NCBI GenBank assembly: GCA_021850555.1
Contig: JAJZLX010000372.1
Span: 1-6,967, forward strand
DNA: 6,967 nucleotides
Reading direction: 5' to 3'
Origin: Pseudomonadota bacterium
GTDB lineage: Bacteria; Pseudomonadota; Gammaproteobacteria; Steroidobacterales; Steroidobacteraceae
Below, piece by piece: positions 1 through 5,432 of this stretch. Under the pieces are notes generated by a model. The model saw only the letters and a list, made by a program, of their open reading frames with translations. It had not been told where the DNA came from and searched no databases. Each line of letters begins with the position of its first letter. Positions within the stretch are counted from its first letter, which is position 1. A program made the position numbers and the translations under genes.

Positions 1-1
1 T

Positions 2-202
2 GCGGTCGACGATGTGTGCACGCACGACGGCGAGCGGCTCGAGGGCGCCGAGGTCGAGTCCTGCGAGATCGTCTGCCCGCGCCACGGGGCCCGCTTCTGC
101 CTGCGCACCGGCGAGGCGCTCACGCCCCCGGCCTACGAGCCGCTGCGCACGTACGGGGTGCGCATCGAGAACGGGCGGATCCTCATCGAGCGCCCCGACT
201 GA
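2..202 (+). CDS. Rieske [2Fe-2S] ferredoxin-like protein, 3' part only
   Basis: The reading frame is open from the left edge, so the N-terminus is missing; 66 residues are visible before TGA at 200-202. It carries a complete Rieske cluster signature: C6-T-H8, sixteen residues, then C25-P-R-H28-G (numbering from the first visible codon), matching C-x-H-x15-17-C-x2-H. Two Cys and two His bind a [2Fe-2S] cluster. The tail (TYGVRIENGRILIERPD) is the usual closing beta-strands of small Rieske ferredoxins. Proteins of this size are often annotated as 'non-heme iron oxygenase ferredoxin subunit' and in proteobacteria commonly sit at the end of a suf Fe-S assembly operon; whether that holds here cannot be seen. 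The GTG at 14 is within the Rieske fold just before the first Cys and is not a credible start. Family call is secure, physiological role is not. Confidence 0.82.
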   Translation, partial: AVDDVCTHDGERLEGAEVESCEIVCPRHGARFCLRTGEALTPPAYEPLRTYGVRIENGRILIERPD

Positions 203-263
203 CGGCGGGCGCCGCCGGCGATGAGCCGTCCCCGGGGTAGGCTGTCGCACGGGCGGATTTTTT
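203..263 (+). terminator. Possible Rho-independent terminator after the Rieske gene
   Basis: Directly after the stop codon a 6-bp G/C hairpin can form (203-208 with 212-217, loop 209-211). Further on, 226-231 (CCGTCC) can pair with 251-256 (GGGCGG, one G-U), followed by A and six T at 258-263. The second stem with its T-run is the better terminator candidate, although its loop is long (19 nt). It would separate the upstream transcript from the amidase gene. Confidence 0.4.
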
Positions 264-267
264 CCAC

Positions 268-273
268 GATAAT
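268..273 (+). promoter_or_regulatory. Possible -10 box of the amidase gene
   Basis: GATAAT at 268-273 matches five of six positions of the sigma-70 -10 consensus and lies just after the T-run and 28 bp before the amidase ATG. The region 17-19 bp upstream (TCGCAC / CTGTCG) is a poor -35, so this is a weak or uncertain promoter. Confidence 0.3.
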
Positions 274-301
274 CTCCGGCGCCATCAAGCGGGGGATACG
301 C

Positions 302-1897
302 ATGAACACAAGAATCGCCCTTGGCGCCGGCCTGCTGTGCCTGATCCTCGCCGCGGGTGCGGCCGCGCACGGCCTCACCGCCGCGGACCTGACCGGCGCA
401 TCGCTCGCGACGCTGTCCGGGGACCTGGCCTCACATCGGGTCACTTCCCAACAGCTCGTTGCCGCCTATGAGGCGCGCATCAAACGGCTCAACCCCAAGA
501 TCCACGCGGTGATCTCCCTCAATCCGCGCGCCATGGCCGAGGCGCGCGCCTCAGATGCGCGCCGCGCGGCCGGCCATGCCCTGGGGCCGCTCGATGGGCT
601 GCCGATCCTGGTCAAGGACAATATCGACATCGCGGGGCTGGCGACCACGGCCGGCTCGCTTGCGCTGCTGAAGAACGTGCGGCGCGTGGATGCCACGGTG
701 ATCGGCAATCTGCGCCGCGCCGGGGTGGTCATCCTGGGCCGGGCCAACCTCTCGGAGTGGGCGAACTTCCGCTCGAACCACTCCGTGAGCGGCTGGAGCG
801 CGGTCGGCGGACTCACCCGCAATCCCTACATGCTCGATCGCACCGCCTGCGGCTCGAGCTCCGGTCCCGCCGCCGCAGTCGCGGCCGGCTTGGCCGCGGC
901 GGCCATCGGCACCGAGACGGACGGCTCGATCAGCTGCCCGTCCTCCATGAACGGGGTGGTGGGCCTGAAGCCCACCGTCGGACTGGTGTCGCGGGCCGGC
1001 ATCGTGCCCATCAGCCGCACTCAGGACACCGCCGGCCCCATCACCCGCACCGTGCGAGGTGCGGCGATGCTGCTTACCGCGATGGCGGGCACCGATCCGC
1101 TGGACCCCGCCACGATCGGCGCCAACGCCCATCGATCCAACTACGTCGCGGCGCTCAACCCGCGCGCGCTCGAGGGCGTGCGCCTCGGTGTCGCGCGTTT
1201 TCTGCTGAAGAACTTCACCCCAAAGACCCTGGCCGTATTCGATCGGGCGCTCGCGCTGCTCAAGGCGCAGGGGGCGACCCTGGTGAATGTCGATGATTAC
1301 CACATGGCGCCGATCGAGAAGAACGAGAACCTCGTGCTGCTCACGGAATTCAAGGCGGATCTGAATGCGTATCTGGCGGGCTCTCCCCCGGCGGTGAAAA
1401 CCCGCACCCTGCGCGAGCTCATCACCTTCGACAAGACACACCCGCGGGAGATGACCTGGTTCGGCCAGGGTTTGTTCATCCAGGCCGAGCGTACCAAGGG
1501 ACTGACGGATCCCGCCTACCTCAAGGCGCGCGCGACGAACCTGCGCCTCGCCGGTCCCGACGGGATCGACCGGCTGTTGAAAGAGCACCGGGTCGAGGCG
1601 CTGATCTCACCGACGCAGAATCCCGCGGCCGTGATCGATCTGGTGAACGGCGATGCCGGCATCGGCCCGGGCGACAGCAGCCTGCCGGCCATCGCAGGCT
1701 ACCCTTACATCACGGTCCCCATGGGTGAAGTCCAGGGCCTTCCCGTCGGGCTGTCATTCATCGGACCGAAGTGGTCGGAAGCGCGTCTTTTGGGATTTGC
1801 GTACGCCTACGAGCACGCCGCCCGGGCATTTCGCCCGCCGACGTTCGCGCCCAACGTGCAGCACTGGCATCCGGCCCGGGCTGCATCCTCAGGCTGA
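302..1897 (+). CDS. Secreted amidase-signature family hydrolase (peptide amidase-like)
   Basis: A 531-residue enzyme of the amidase signature (AS) family, which hydrolyses C-N amide bonds with a Ser-cisSer-Lys triad. The triad is visible: K105 in [11 protein letters not shown]185 in CGSSSGPA (cis-Ser), S209 in GTETDGSI (nucleophile), followed by the family hallmark [15 protein letters not shown]. The 24-residue Ser-Ser spacing matches other AS enzymes. GTETDGSI rather than the more common GTDTGGSI, together with the SRTQDTAGP stretch, resembles the C-terminal peptide amidase (Pam) of Stenotrophomonas from memory; the substrate is nevertheless unproven. A Sec signal peptide is evident: R4, hydrophobic core about 5-19, AxA cleavage near A22, so it should act in the periplasm or outside. 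The ATG at 302 is chosen because it starts this signal peptide and has GGGGGA five bases upstream; an earlier in-frame start at 221 would bury it. It is not a GatA, which is cytosolic and sits with gatB/C. Confidence 0.9.
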   Translation: MNTRIALGAGLLCLILAAGAAAHGLTAADLTGASLATLSGDLASHRVTSQQLVAAYEARIKRLNPKIHAVISLNPRAMAEARASDARRAAGHALGPLDGLPILVKDNIDIAGLATTAGSLALLKNVRRVDATVIGNLRRAGVVILGRANLSEWANFRSNHSVSGWSAVGGLTRNPYMLDRTACGSSSGPAAAVAAGLAAAAIGTETDGSISCPSSMNGVVGLKPTVGLVSRAGIVPISRTQDTAGPITRTVRGAAMLLTAMAGTDPLDPATIGANAHRSNYVAALNPRALEGVRLGVARFLLKNFTPKTLAVFDRALALLKAQGATLVNVDDYHMAPIEKNENLVLLTEFKADLNAYLAGSPPAVKTRTLRELITFDKTHPREMTWFGQGLFIQAERTKGLTDPAYLKARATNLRLAGPDGIDRLLKEHRVEALISPTQNPAAVIDLVNGDAGIGPGDSSLPAIAGYPYITVPMGEVQGLPVGLSFIGPKWSEARLLGFAYAYEHAARAFRPPTFAPNVQHWHPARAASSG

Positions 1898-2008
1898 GGA
1901 CGAAGAGCTCCGCGCTCGCCGGCCCGAGCGGCAGGCGTGCATCAAAAACTACTATTAGTCTGATAATTTAGACCGCACTGCCTGTCTTGAGCCAGCCAGC
2001 AGGCGCGA
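1898..2008. other. Convergent intergenic region between amidase and regulator
   Basis: The 111 bp between two converging genes holds several small inverted repeats: CCTCA-GGC-TGAGG around the amidase stop, CGCTCG (1913-1918) with CGAGCG (1925-1930), and an AT-rich repeat at 1958-1973. None is followed by a proper T-run, so no bidirectional terminator can be called with confidence. Bases 1941-1974 are strikingly AT-rich for this window. Confidence 0.45.
1958..1973. repeat. AT-rich inverted repeat
   Basis: GTCTGA (1958-1963), loop TAAT, TTAGAC (1968-1973) pair over six positions, one of them G-U if read as plus-strand RNA. It sits 35 bp downstream of the regulator's stop. It may be a weak terminator hairpin or a protein-binding site; neither is demonstrated. 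Confidence 0.4.
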
Positions 2009-2743
2009 TCAGGAGGCACGGCGCACCCCCTTGCGAGAGCCGGCGCCGGCGGCGGCGATCAGCTCGAGCACCTCGGCGATGAGGGCGCGCATGGCGTCCG
2101 ATGCCCGCCCGGGGTCGCCGGCGAGGACCGCATTGAGCACCTCCTCGTGCTGGGAGATGTCGGCGGCGCGGCCCTTGATACGGTTGGTGAACCGGATCGA
2201 GATCCTGAGCGCGGTGTTGATGAGCGGGTCGAGCTGGGCGAAGAACCGGTTGCCGGTGGCAGCGAGCACCGCCGTGTGGAAGGCGATGTCGGCGGCCACC
2301 GTCTCGTCCTCGCCCTTCGCCGCGGCCACCATCCGCTTGAAGCCCGCGCGCATGTTGGCGAGCGCAGGGGCATCGGCGCGCTGTGCCGCGAGGGCAGCGG
2401 CGGCCGGCTCGATGGCCAGGCGCATCTCGGTGAACTCGGCCAGCAATTTCAAGGAGAACTTGCGCTCGAGCAGCCAGCGCAGCACATCAGGATCGAGCAG
2501 ATTCCAATGCTCTTCCGGTGTGACGCTCGTGCCCTGACGCGGCCGGGCCTGCAGCAGCCCCTTGGCCGTCAGCATCTTCACCGCCTCGCGGGTGACCGAA
2601 CGGCTCGTGCCGTGCCGGCGCGAGAGCTCCCCCTCGGTCGGAAAGGGCTTGGCGTCGAACTCGCCCGTGACGATGAGCTGGCCGAGCGATTCCACCAGGC
2701 CGTAGGTCAGACTGCGGTCGCGGGGAATGCTCGGGGGGGGCAC
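2009..2743 (-). CDS. GntR/FadR-family transcriptional regulator (DgoR-like)
   Basis: A 244-residue regulator from a GTG start. Residues 8-75 form the winged helix-turn-helix (PFPTEGELSRRHGTSRSVTREAVKML, then the wing KGLLQARPRQGTSV); EEHWNLLDPDVLRW is the linker typical of sugar-acid regulators such as DgoR; residues 98-230 are an all-helical FCD effector domain. Of the FCD metal-site residues, D152 and H156 (ADIAFH) and H199 (SQHEEV) are present, but the usual third His, 22 residues on, is L221. A start at 2824 is also open, but it would add 27 residues (including TCHHNSW) unlike the family, have no Shine-Dalgarno, and include a TATACT -10-like box within the coding region; the GTG at 2743 places the wing domain at the normal distance. 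It lies downstream of, and on the same strand as, the SDR gene. Expected role: repressor of the neighbouring sugar-oxidation genes, released by a sugar acid intermediate (inferred). Confidence 0.9.
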   Translation of the reverse strand: MPPPSIPRDRSLTYGLVESLGQLIVTGEFDAKPFPTEGELSRRHGTSRSVTREAVKMLTAKGLLQARPRQGTSVTPEEHWNLLDPDVLRWLLERKFSLKLLAEFTEMRLAIEPAAAALAAQRADAPALANMRAGFKRMVAAAKGEDETVAADIAFHTAVLAATGNRFFAQLDPLINTALRISIRFTNRIKGRAADISQHEEVLNAVLAGDPGRASDAMRALIAEVLELIAAAGAGSRKGVRRAS

Positions 2744-2776
2744 GGAGTGTCTTTCGGGCCAGCTGTTATGGTGACA

Positions 2777-2782
2777 AGTATA
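2777..2782 (-). promoter_or_regulatory. Likely -10 box of the FadR-type regulator
   Basis: On the minus strand TATACT (five of six to consensus) would give a start of transcription near 2770, 27 bases before the GTG at 2743. The -35 region is poor (ACAACC at 17 bp, TTGCAC only at 21 bp). The box overlaps one copy of the TATACTT(A/G)TCA element, which suggests repression at the promoter. Confidence 0.4.
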
Positions 2783-2913
2783 TCCCGCGACGGTAGCGAG
2801 GTTGTGCAAAACACCGGACCGCATCGGTCCGCCGGGCCCGCTCCCGGCTGTCGATCCCGGCGAGAGCGTATCTTCAGGGCCCCGTGACGAGCCGCACTGT
2901 GCAGGGTATACTT

Positions 2914-2928
2914 ATCATATTATATGAT
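2914..2928. repeat. Perfect AT-rich palindrome, candidate operator
   Basis: ATCATAT-T-ATATGAT has 7-bp arms around a single central base. It is flanked by GTATA (2906-2910) on the left and TATAC (2929-2933) on the right, which extends the symmetry imperfectly to 28 bp. It lies ten bases beyond the SDR stop codon and upstream of the regulator. Odd-length 15-bp palindromes are the usual form of FadR-family operators, but the TGGT-n-ACCA core of several members is absent. Confidence 0.55.
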
Positions 2929-2938
2929 TATACAGTCC

Positions 2939-3697
2939 TCATACCCATCCGCCGTCGACGATGTACTGCTGTCCGGTGCAGGCGCTTGCCGCCTCCGAGG
3001 CGAGAAAGGCGATGAAGCTCGCCACTTCCGCCGGCTGAAGCTTTCGCTTCAGGCACTGACGGGCCATGATCTCCCGCTCCGTCTCGGGCGTGACCCATTT
3101 TTCGAGCTGCCTGCGGGTCATGATCCAGCCCGGCGCGACCGCGTTCGCCCGGATCCCGAACGGGCCGAAGTCGCGCGCCAGCGAGCGCGTCAGCCCGAGC
3201 ACCGCGGATTTCGAGGCGGTGTATGCGGCCATGCCGCCCTGGCCGATCATCCAGGAGATCGAGCCCAGATTGACGATCGAGCCGTGCTTCGCCGCTTTCA
3301 TCCCGGGCAACACCGCCTGGGCGCAGAAGAACTGCTGCTTGAGATTGACGGCGATACGGTGGTCCCAAAGCTCCTCAGTGACGTCCTCCGTGGCGTGCCG
3401 CTCGTCGCTTGCCGCGTTGTTGATCAGGATCTCGATCGGTCCCGATCGCGCGCTGATCGCGGCGATCGAGCGCCGCAGGGCGGCAACGTCCGTGAGGTCG
3501 CAACACTCGAACTGCGTGGCGATTCCCGCACCGGCGAGCTCGTGCACCAACGCCTCGGACGGCTCGGCCGCGATATCGAGGAAGGCGACCCTGGAGCCCT
3601 GCCCGGCGAACTCTCGCACGATCGCCTCACCGATCCCTGAGCCGCCGCCGGTCACGAGAACGACCCGATCCTTCAAATCCGAATACGTTGCTGTCAT
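2939..3697 (-). CDS. NAD-dependent SDR sugar 1-dehydrogenase (XylB/galactose dehydrogenase-like)
   Basis: A 252-residue classical short-chain dehydrogenase. Seen: Rossmann loop TGGGSGIG at 16-23; D41 at the end of beta-2 (VAFLDIA), which favours NAD+ over NADP+; NNA at 93-95; catalytic N118, S146 (NLGSISW), Y159 and K163 (YTASK); PG motif at 189-190; and a C-terminal CTGQQYIVDGGWV. The GSISW block and the RRQLEKW-TPE-AxQCLK region resemble, from memory, Caulobacter D-xylose dehydrogenase XylB. Expected reaction: aldose + NAD+ to aldonolactone, in the cytosol. Xylose, arabinose, galactose or fucose cannot be separated by eye. The ATG at 3697 is fixed because an in-frame TAA lies three codons upstream (3706-3704); no clear Shine-Dalgarno precedes it. 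It diverges from the semialdehyde dehydrogenase with a 17-bp gap and is followed by the regulator on the same strand. Confidence 0.87.
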   Translation of the reverse strand: MTATYSDLKDRVVLVTGGGSGIGEAIVREFAGQGSRVAFLDIAAEPSEALVHELAGAGIATQFECCDLTDVAALRRSIAAISARSGPIEILINNAASDERHATEDVTEELWDHRIAVNLKQQFFCAQAVLPGMKAAKHGSIVNLGSISWMIGQGGMAAYTASKSAVLGLTRSLARDFGPFGIRANAVAPGWIMTRRQLEKWVTPETEREIMARQCLKRKLQPAEVASFIAFLASEAASACTGQQYIVDGGWV

Positions 3698-3714
3698 AGG
3701 AGATTACCGACCCA
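3698..3714. promoter_or_regulatory. 17-bp divergent start-to-start gap
   Basis: This is all the DNA between the two start codons. AGGAG at 3698-3702 could serve as ribosome-binding site for the plus-strand gene, but at a long 12-base spacing. Nothing like a Shine-Dalgarno is visible for the minus-strand gene. No sigma-70 promoter fits inside the gap, so both promoters must lie within the opposite gene's coding sequence; I found no convincing hexamer pair there. Confidence 0.5.
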
Positions 3715-5295
3715 ATGGCCCTTTCCGGAGAATTGTTCATCGGCCTGAAGCGCCGAGCCACCGACGTGAGTTTTCACGCGATCGACCCCGCGAGCGGCCG
3801 GGCGCTCGCGCCCGCATTCAGTGCTGCCGGCGCCGCCGAGGTCGACGCCGCTTGCGCGCTCGCAAGCTCGGCGTTCGAGACGTATCGGGCGATGACGCCG
3901 GAGCGGCGCGCCGAGTTCCTCGAGTGCATCGCCAAACACATTCTGGAGCAAGGCGAGCCGCTGTTGCAACGCGCGCACGAGGAGACGGCTCTGCCGCTGG
4001 CGCGATTGACCGGCGAGCGGGCGCGCACGGTCGGGCAACTGCGTCTGTTTGCCGCGGAGCTGCGCGCCCGGGACTGGCTCGGCCTGCGCGCCGATCCGGC
4101 TTTGCCGCAGCGTGAGCCCGTGCCGCGGCCGGATCTGCGTCAGCGCAGGATTCCCCTGGGACCGGTGGCGGTGTTCGGTGCCAGCAATTTTCCGCTCGCA
4201 TTCTCCGTGGCGGGCGGTGACAGCGCGGCCGCTCTCGCCGCCGGATGCCCGATCGTCGTCAAGGGCCATCCGGCGCACCCGGGCACCGGCGAATGGGTCG
4301 CGCGCGCCATCGTGGCCGCGGCCCTCGAGACCGCGATGCCCGATGGAGTGTTCTCCCTGCTCAACGGTCCGGACACGGCGCTCGGGGCGGCGCTGGCCGT
4401 CGACCCGCGCATACACGCGGTCGCATTCACCGGCTCGCGCCGCGGCGGACTGGCGTTGATGAAAGCGGCCGCGGCGCGGCCGGAGCCGATCCCTGTGTTT
4501 GCGGAGATGAGCAGCGTCAACCCCGTGATCCTGCTGCCGGGCGCGCTCGCGGCGCGCGCCGCCGACCTGGGCCGGGAGTTTGTCGCCTCGCTCACCCTGG
4601 GTGTCGGTCAATTCTGCACCAACCCCGGCCTCATACTCGCGATCGAGCACGAGGGGCTCGGGCAGTTCATCGAGGCGGCTCGCGCGGCCATCGCCGCCGT
4701 CGAGCCGGCGGTCATGCTCACCCCCGGAATCCATCAGAGCTATCTGCACGCGCTCGAGCGCCTGGGGGCGGGCGCCCACCTTCTTGCCCGCGGCGCCGAT
4801 GCCGGCGGGCCGAACTGCGGGCGCGCCGCGCTCTATTCGGTCCCGGCGCAGACGCTGCTCGCGAATCCACGGCTCGCCGAGGAGGCATTCGGTCCGGCGG
4901 CGCTGATCGTGCGCTGCGCGGGCCTCGAGGAAGTCCTCGCGGTCGTGCAGCGGCTGGAAGGTCAGCTCACCGCGACACTGCAGATGGACGGGCCGGATCT
5001 GCCGCTCGCACGCTCGTTGCGGCCGGCGCTCGAGCGCAGGGCCGGCAGGCTGATCGTCAACGGCTGGCCGACCGGCGTCGAGGTCTGTCATGCGATGGTG
5101 CATGGCGGACCGTTCCCGGCCACCTCCGACGGGCGCAGCACCTCGGTCGGCACCCTCGCCATCGAGCGCTTCCTGCGCCCGGTGTGCTATCAGGGCTTCC
5201 CGGAGGAGTTGTTGCCCACCGAGCTTCGCGACGCCGAGCTCGCCCGATCACCGCATCGACTCGACGGGCGGCAGCGCACGGGCGGGGCAAGCTGA
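3715..5295 (+). CDS. Alpha-ketoglutarate semialdehyde (2,5-dioxovalerate) dehydrogenase
   Basis: A 526-residue aldehyde dehydrogenase. Landmarks: FGASNFPLAFSVAGGD (N158) and VVKGHPAHPG (K183) for the cofactor fold, FTGS at 238-241, general base E264 in FAEMSSVNP, nucleophile C301 in GVGQFCTNPG, and E390 in EEAFGP. The C-terminal block PTGVEVCHAMVHGGPFPATS, then SVGT and FLRPVCYQGFP, is characteristic of the roughly 525-residue alpha-ketoglutarate semialdehyde dehydrogenases (EC 1.2.1.26). Reaction: alpha-ketoglutarate semialdehyde + NAD(P)+ to alpha-ketoglutarate, the last step of Weimberg-type pentose, glucarate and hydroxyproline routes. The N-terminus MALSGELFIG fits the family, and an in-frame TAG at 3697-3699 excludes a longer form. 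It diverges from the SDR sugar dehydrogenase; a sugar symporter follows after 137 bp with its own promoter. Neighbours favour a sugar route over hydroxyproline. Confidence 0.93.
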   Translation: MALSGELFIGLKRRATDVSFHAIDPASGRALAPAFSAAGAAEVDAACALASSAFETYRAMTPERRAEFLECIAKHILEQGEPLLQRAHEETALPLARLTGERARTVGQLRLFAAELRARDWLGLRADPALPQREPVPRPDLRQRRIPLGPVAVFGASNFPLAFSVAGGDSAAALAAGCPIVVKGHPAHPGTGEWVARAIVAAALETAMPDGVFSLLNGPDTALGAALAVDPRIHAVAFTGSRRGGLALMKAAAARPEPIPVFAEMSSVNPVILLPGALAARAADLGREFVASLTLGVGQFCTNPGLILAIEHEGLGQFIEAARAAIAAVEPAVMLTPGIHQSYLHALERLGAGAHLLARGADAGGPNCGRAALYSVPAQTLLANPRLAEEAFGPAALIVRCAGLEEVLAVVQRLEGQLTATLQMDGPDLPLARSLRPALERRAGRLIVNGWPTGVEVCHAMVHGGPFPATSDGRSTSVGTLAIERFLRPVCYQGFPEELLPTELRDAELARSPHRLDGRQRTGGAS

Positions 5296-5298
5296 GCG

Positions 5299-5321
5299 CG
5301 CACCCGCCGGCGGCGGGCGCG
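5299..5321. repeat. G/C hairpin after the dehydrogenase gene
   Basis: CCCGCC (5303-5308) and GGCGGG (5312-5317) pair around GGC; after one mismatch three further pairs extend the stem. It directly follows the dehydrogenase stop and precedes the transporter's -35 box. There is no T-run, so it could be a Rho-dependent or weak terminator; readthrough into the transporter remains possible. Confidence 0.35.
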
Positions 5322-5330
5322 GCGCCGGAC

Positions 5331-5360
5331 TTGACAGGCAACAGCGCCTCTCTCTATTGT
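5331..5360 (+). promoter_or_regulatory. Sigma-70 promoter of the sugar transporter
   Basis: A perfect -35 TTGACA (5331-5336) is followed after 18 bp by TATTGT (5355-5360), four of six to the -10 consensus. This is the best promoter in the window. It predicts transcription from about 5367 and a leader of about 65 bases before the ATG at 5433. The -10 lies inside an inverted repeat (5354-5372), consistent with repression. Confidence 0.65.
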
Positions 5361-5372
5361 ATGAGTTAATAG
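5354..5372. repeat. Inverted repeat over the transporter -10 and start site, candidate operator
   Basis: CTATT (5354-5358) and AATAG (5368-5372) are exact inverted copies separated by GTATGAGTT. The repeat covers the -10 hexamer and the predicted transcription start, the classical place for a repressor. The likely ligand is one of the two GntR regulators, but its sequence is not clearly the same as the palindrome at 2914-2928. Confidence 0.4.
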
Positions 5373-5383
5373 CGGACCACGGC

Positions 5384-5409
5384 TTCGACTCCGCCGCCGC
5401 GGAGTCGAG
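5384..5409 (+). promoter_or_regulatory. Strong hairpin in the transporter 5' leader
   Basis: TTCGACTCCGC (5384-5394) pairs with GCGGAGTCGAG (5399-5409) over 11 bp, with one terminal G-U pair and the 4-base loop CGCC. It begins about 17 bases after the predicted transcript start and ends 23 bases before the ATG, leaving the weak GGGAA ribosome site (5420-5424) free. No T-run follows, so it is not an intrinsic terminator. It could stabilise the transcript or be a binding site for protein or RNA. Confidence 0.6.
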
Positions 5410-5432
5410 TCTCGCGACCGGGAATCCTTACG

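Larger units (their letters stand above)
2744..2938. promoter_or_regulatory. Regulatory intergenic region upstream of the FadR-type regulator
   Basis: 195 bp between the SDR stop and the regulator's GTG, with no gene that I can support. It holds a perfect 15-bp palindrome (2914-2928), two copies of TATACTT(A/G)TCA in opposite orientation (2907-2917 plus, 2782-2772 minus), and three -10-like hexamers on the minus strand (TATAAT at 2932-2927 and 2924-2919, TATACT at 2782-2777). Good -35 boxes are lacking at normal spacing. The likely reading is that the regulator has its own, self-controlled promoter here. Confidence 0.6.

Noticed and set aside
221..301. 27-residue N-terminal extension of the amidase
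   Set aside because: It would place a typical signal peptide internally; the ATG at 302 has a good ribosome site and starts the signal peptide.
551..1588. 345-codon minus-strand frame opposite the amidase
   Set aside because: Antisense shadow with low-complexity Arg/Gly/His composition and no domain.
1913..1930. G/C inverted repeat as a terminator of the amidase gene
   Set aside because: The stem is perfect but no T-run follows on either strand, so it is recorded only as part of the intergenic region.
2147..2887. 246-codon plus-strand frame opposite the first regulator
   Set aside because: Antisense to a clear GntR gene; no plausible ribosome site or known domain.
3066..4115. 349-codon plus-strand frame spanning the SDR gene and the start of the dehydrogenase
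   Set aside because: It crosses two confidently called genes in antisense and out-of-frame registers, and its translation changes character at the junction. No family pattern.
3694..5103. 469-codon open frame on the minus strand opposite the semialdehyde dehydrogenase
   Set aside because: Arginine/glycine/alanine-rich translation without a recognisable domain, exactly antisense to a well-conserved gene; a by-product of high GC and codon bias.
4245..5369. 374-codon plus-strand frame inside the dehydrogenase gene
   Set aside because: Very Arg-rich out-of-frame shadow of the real gene.
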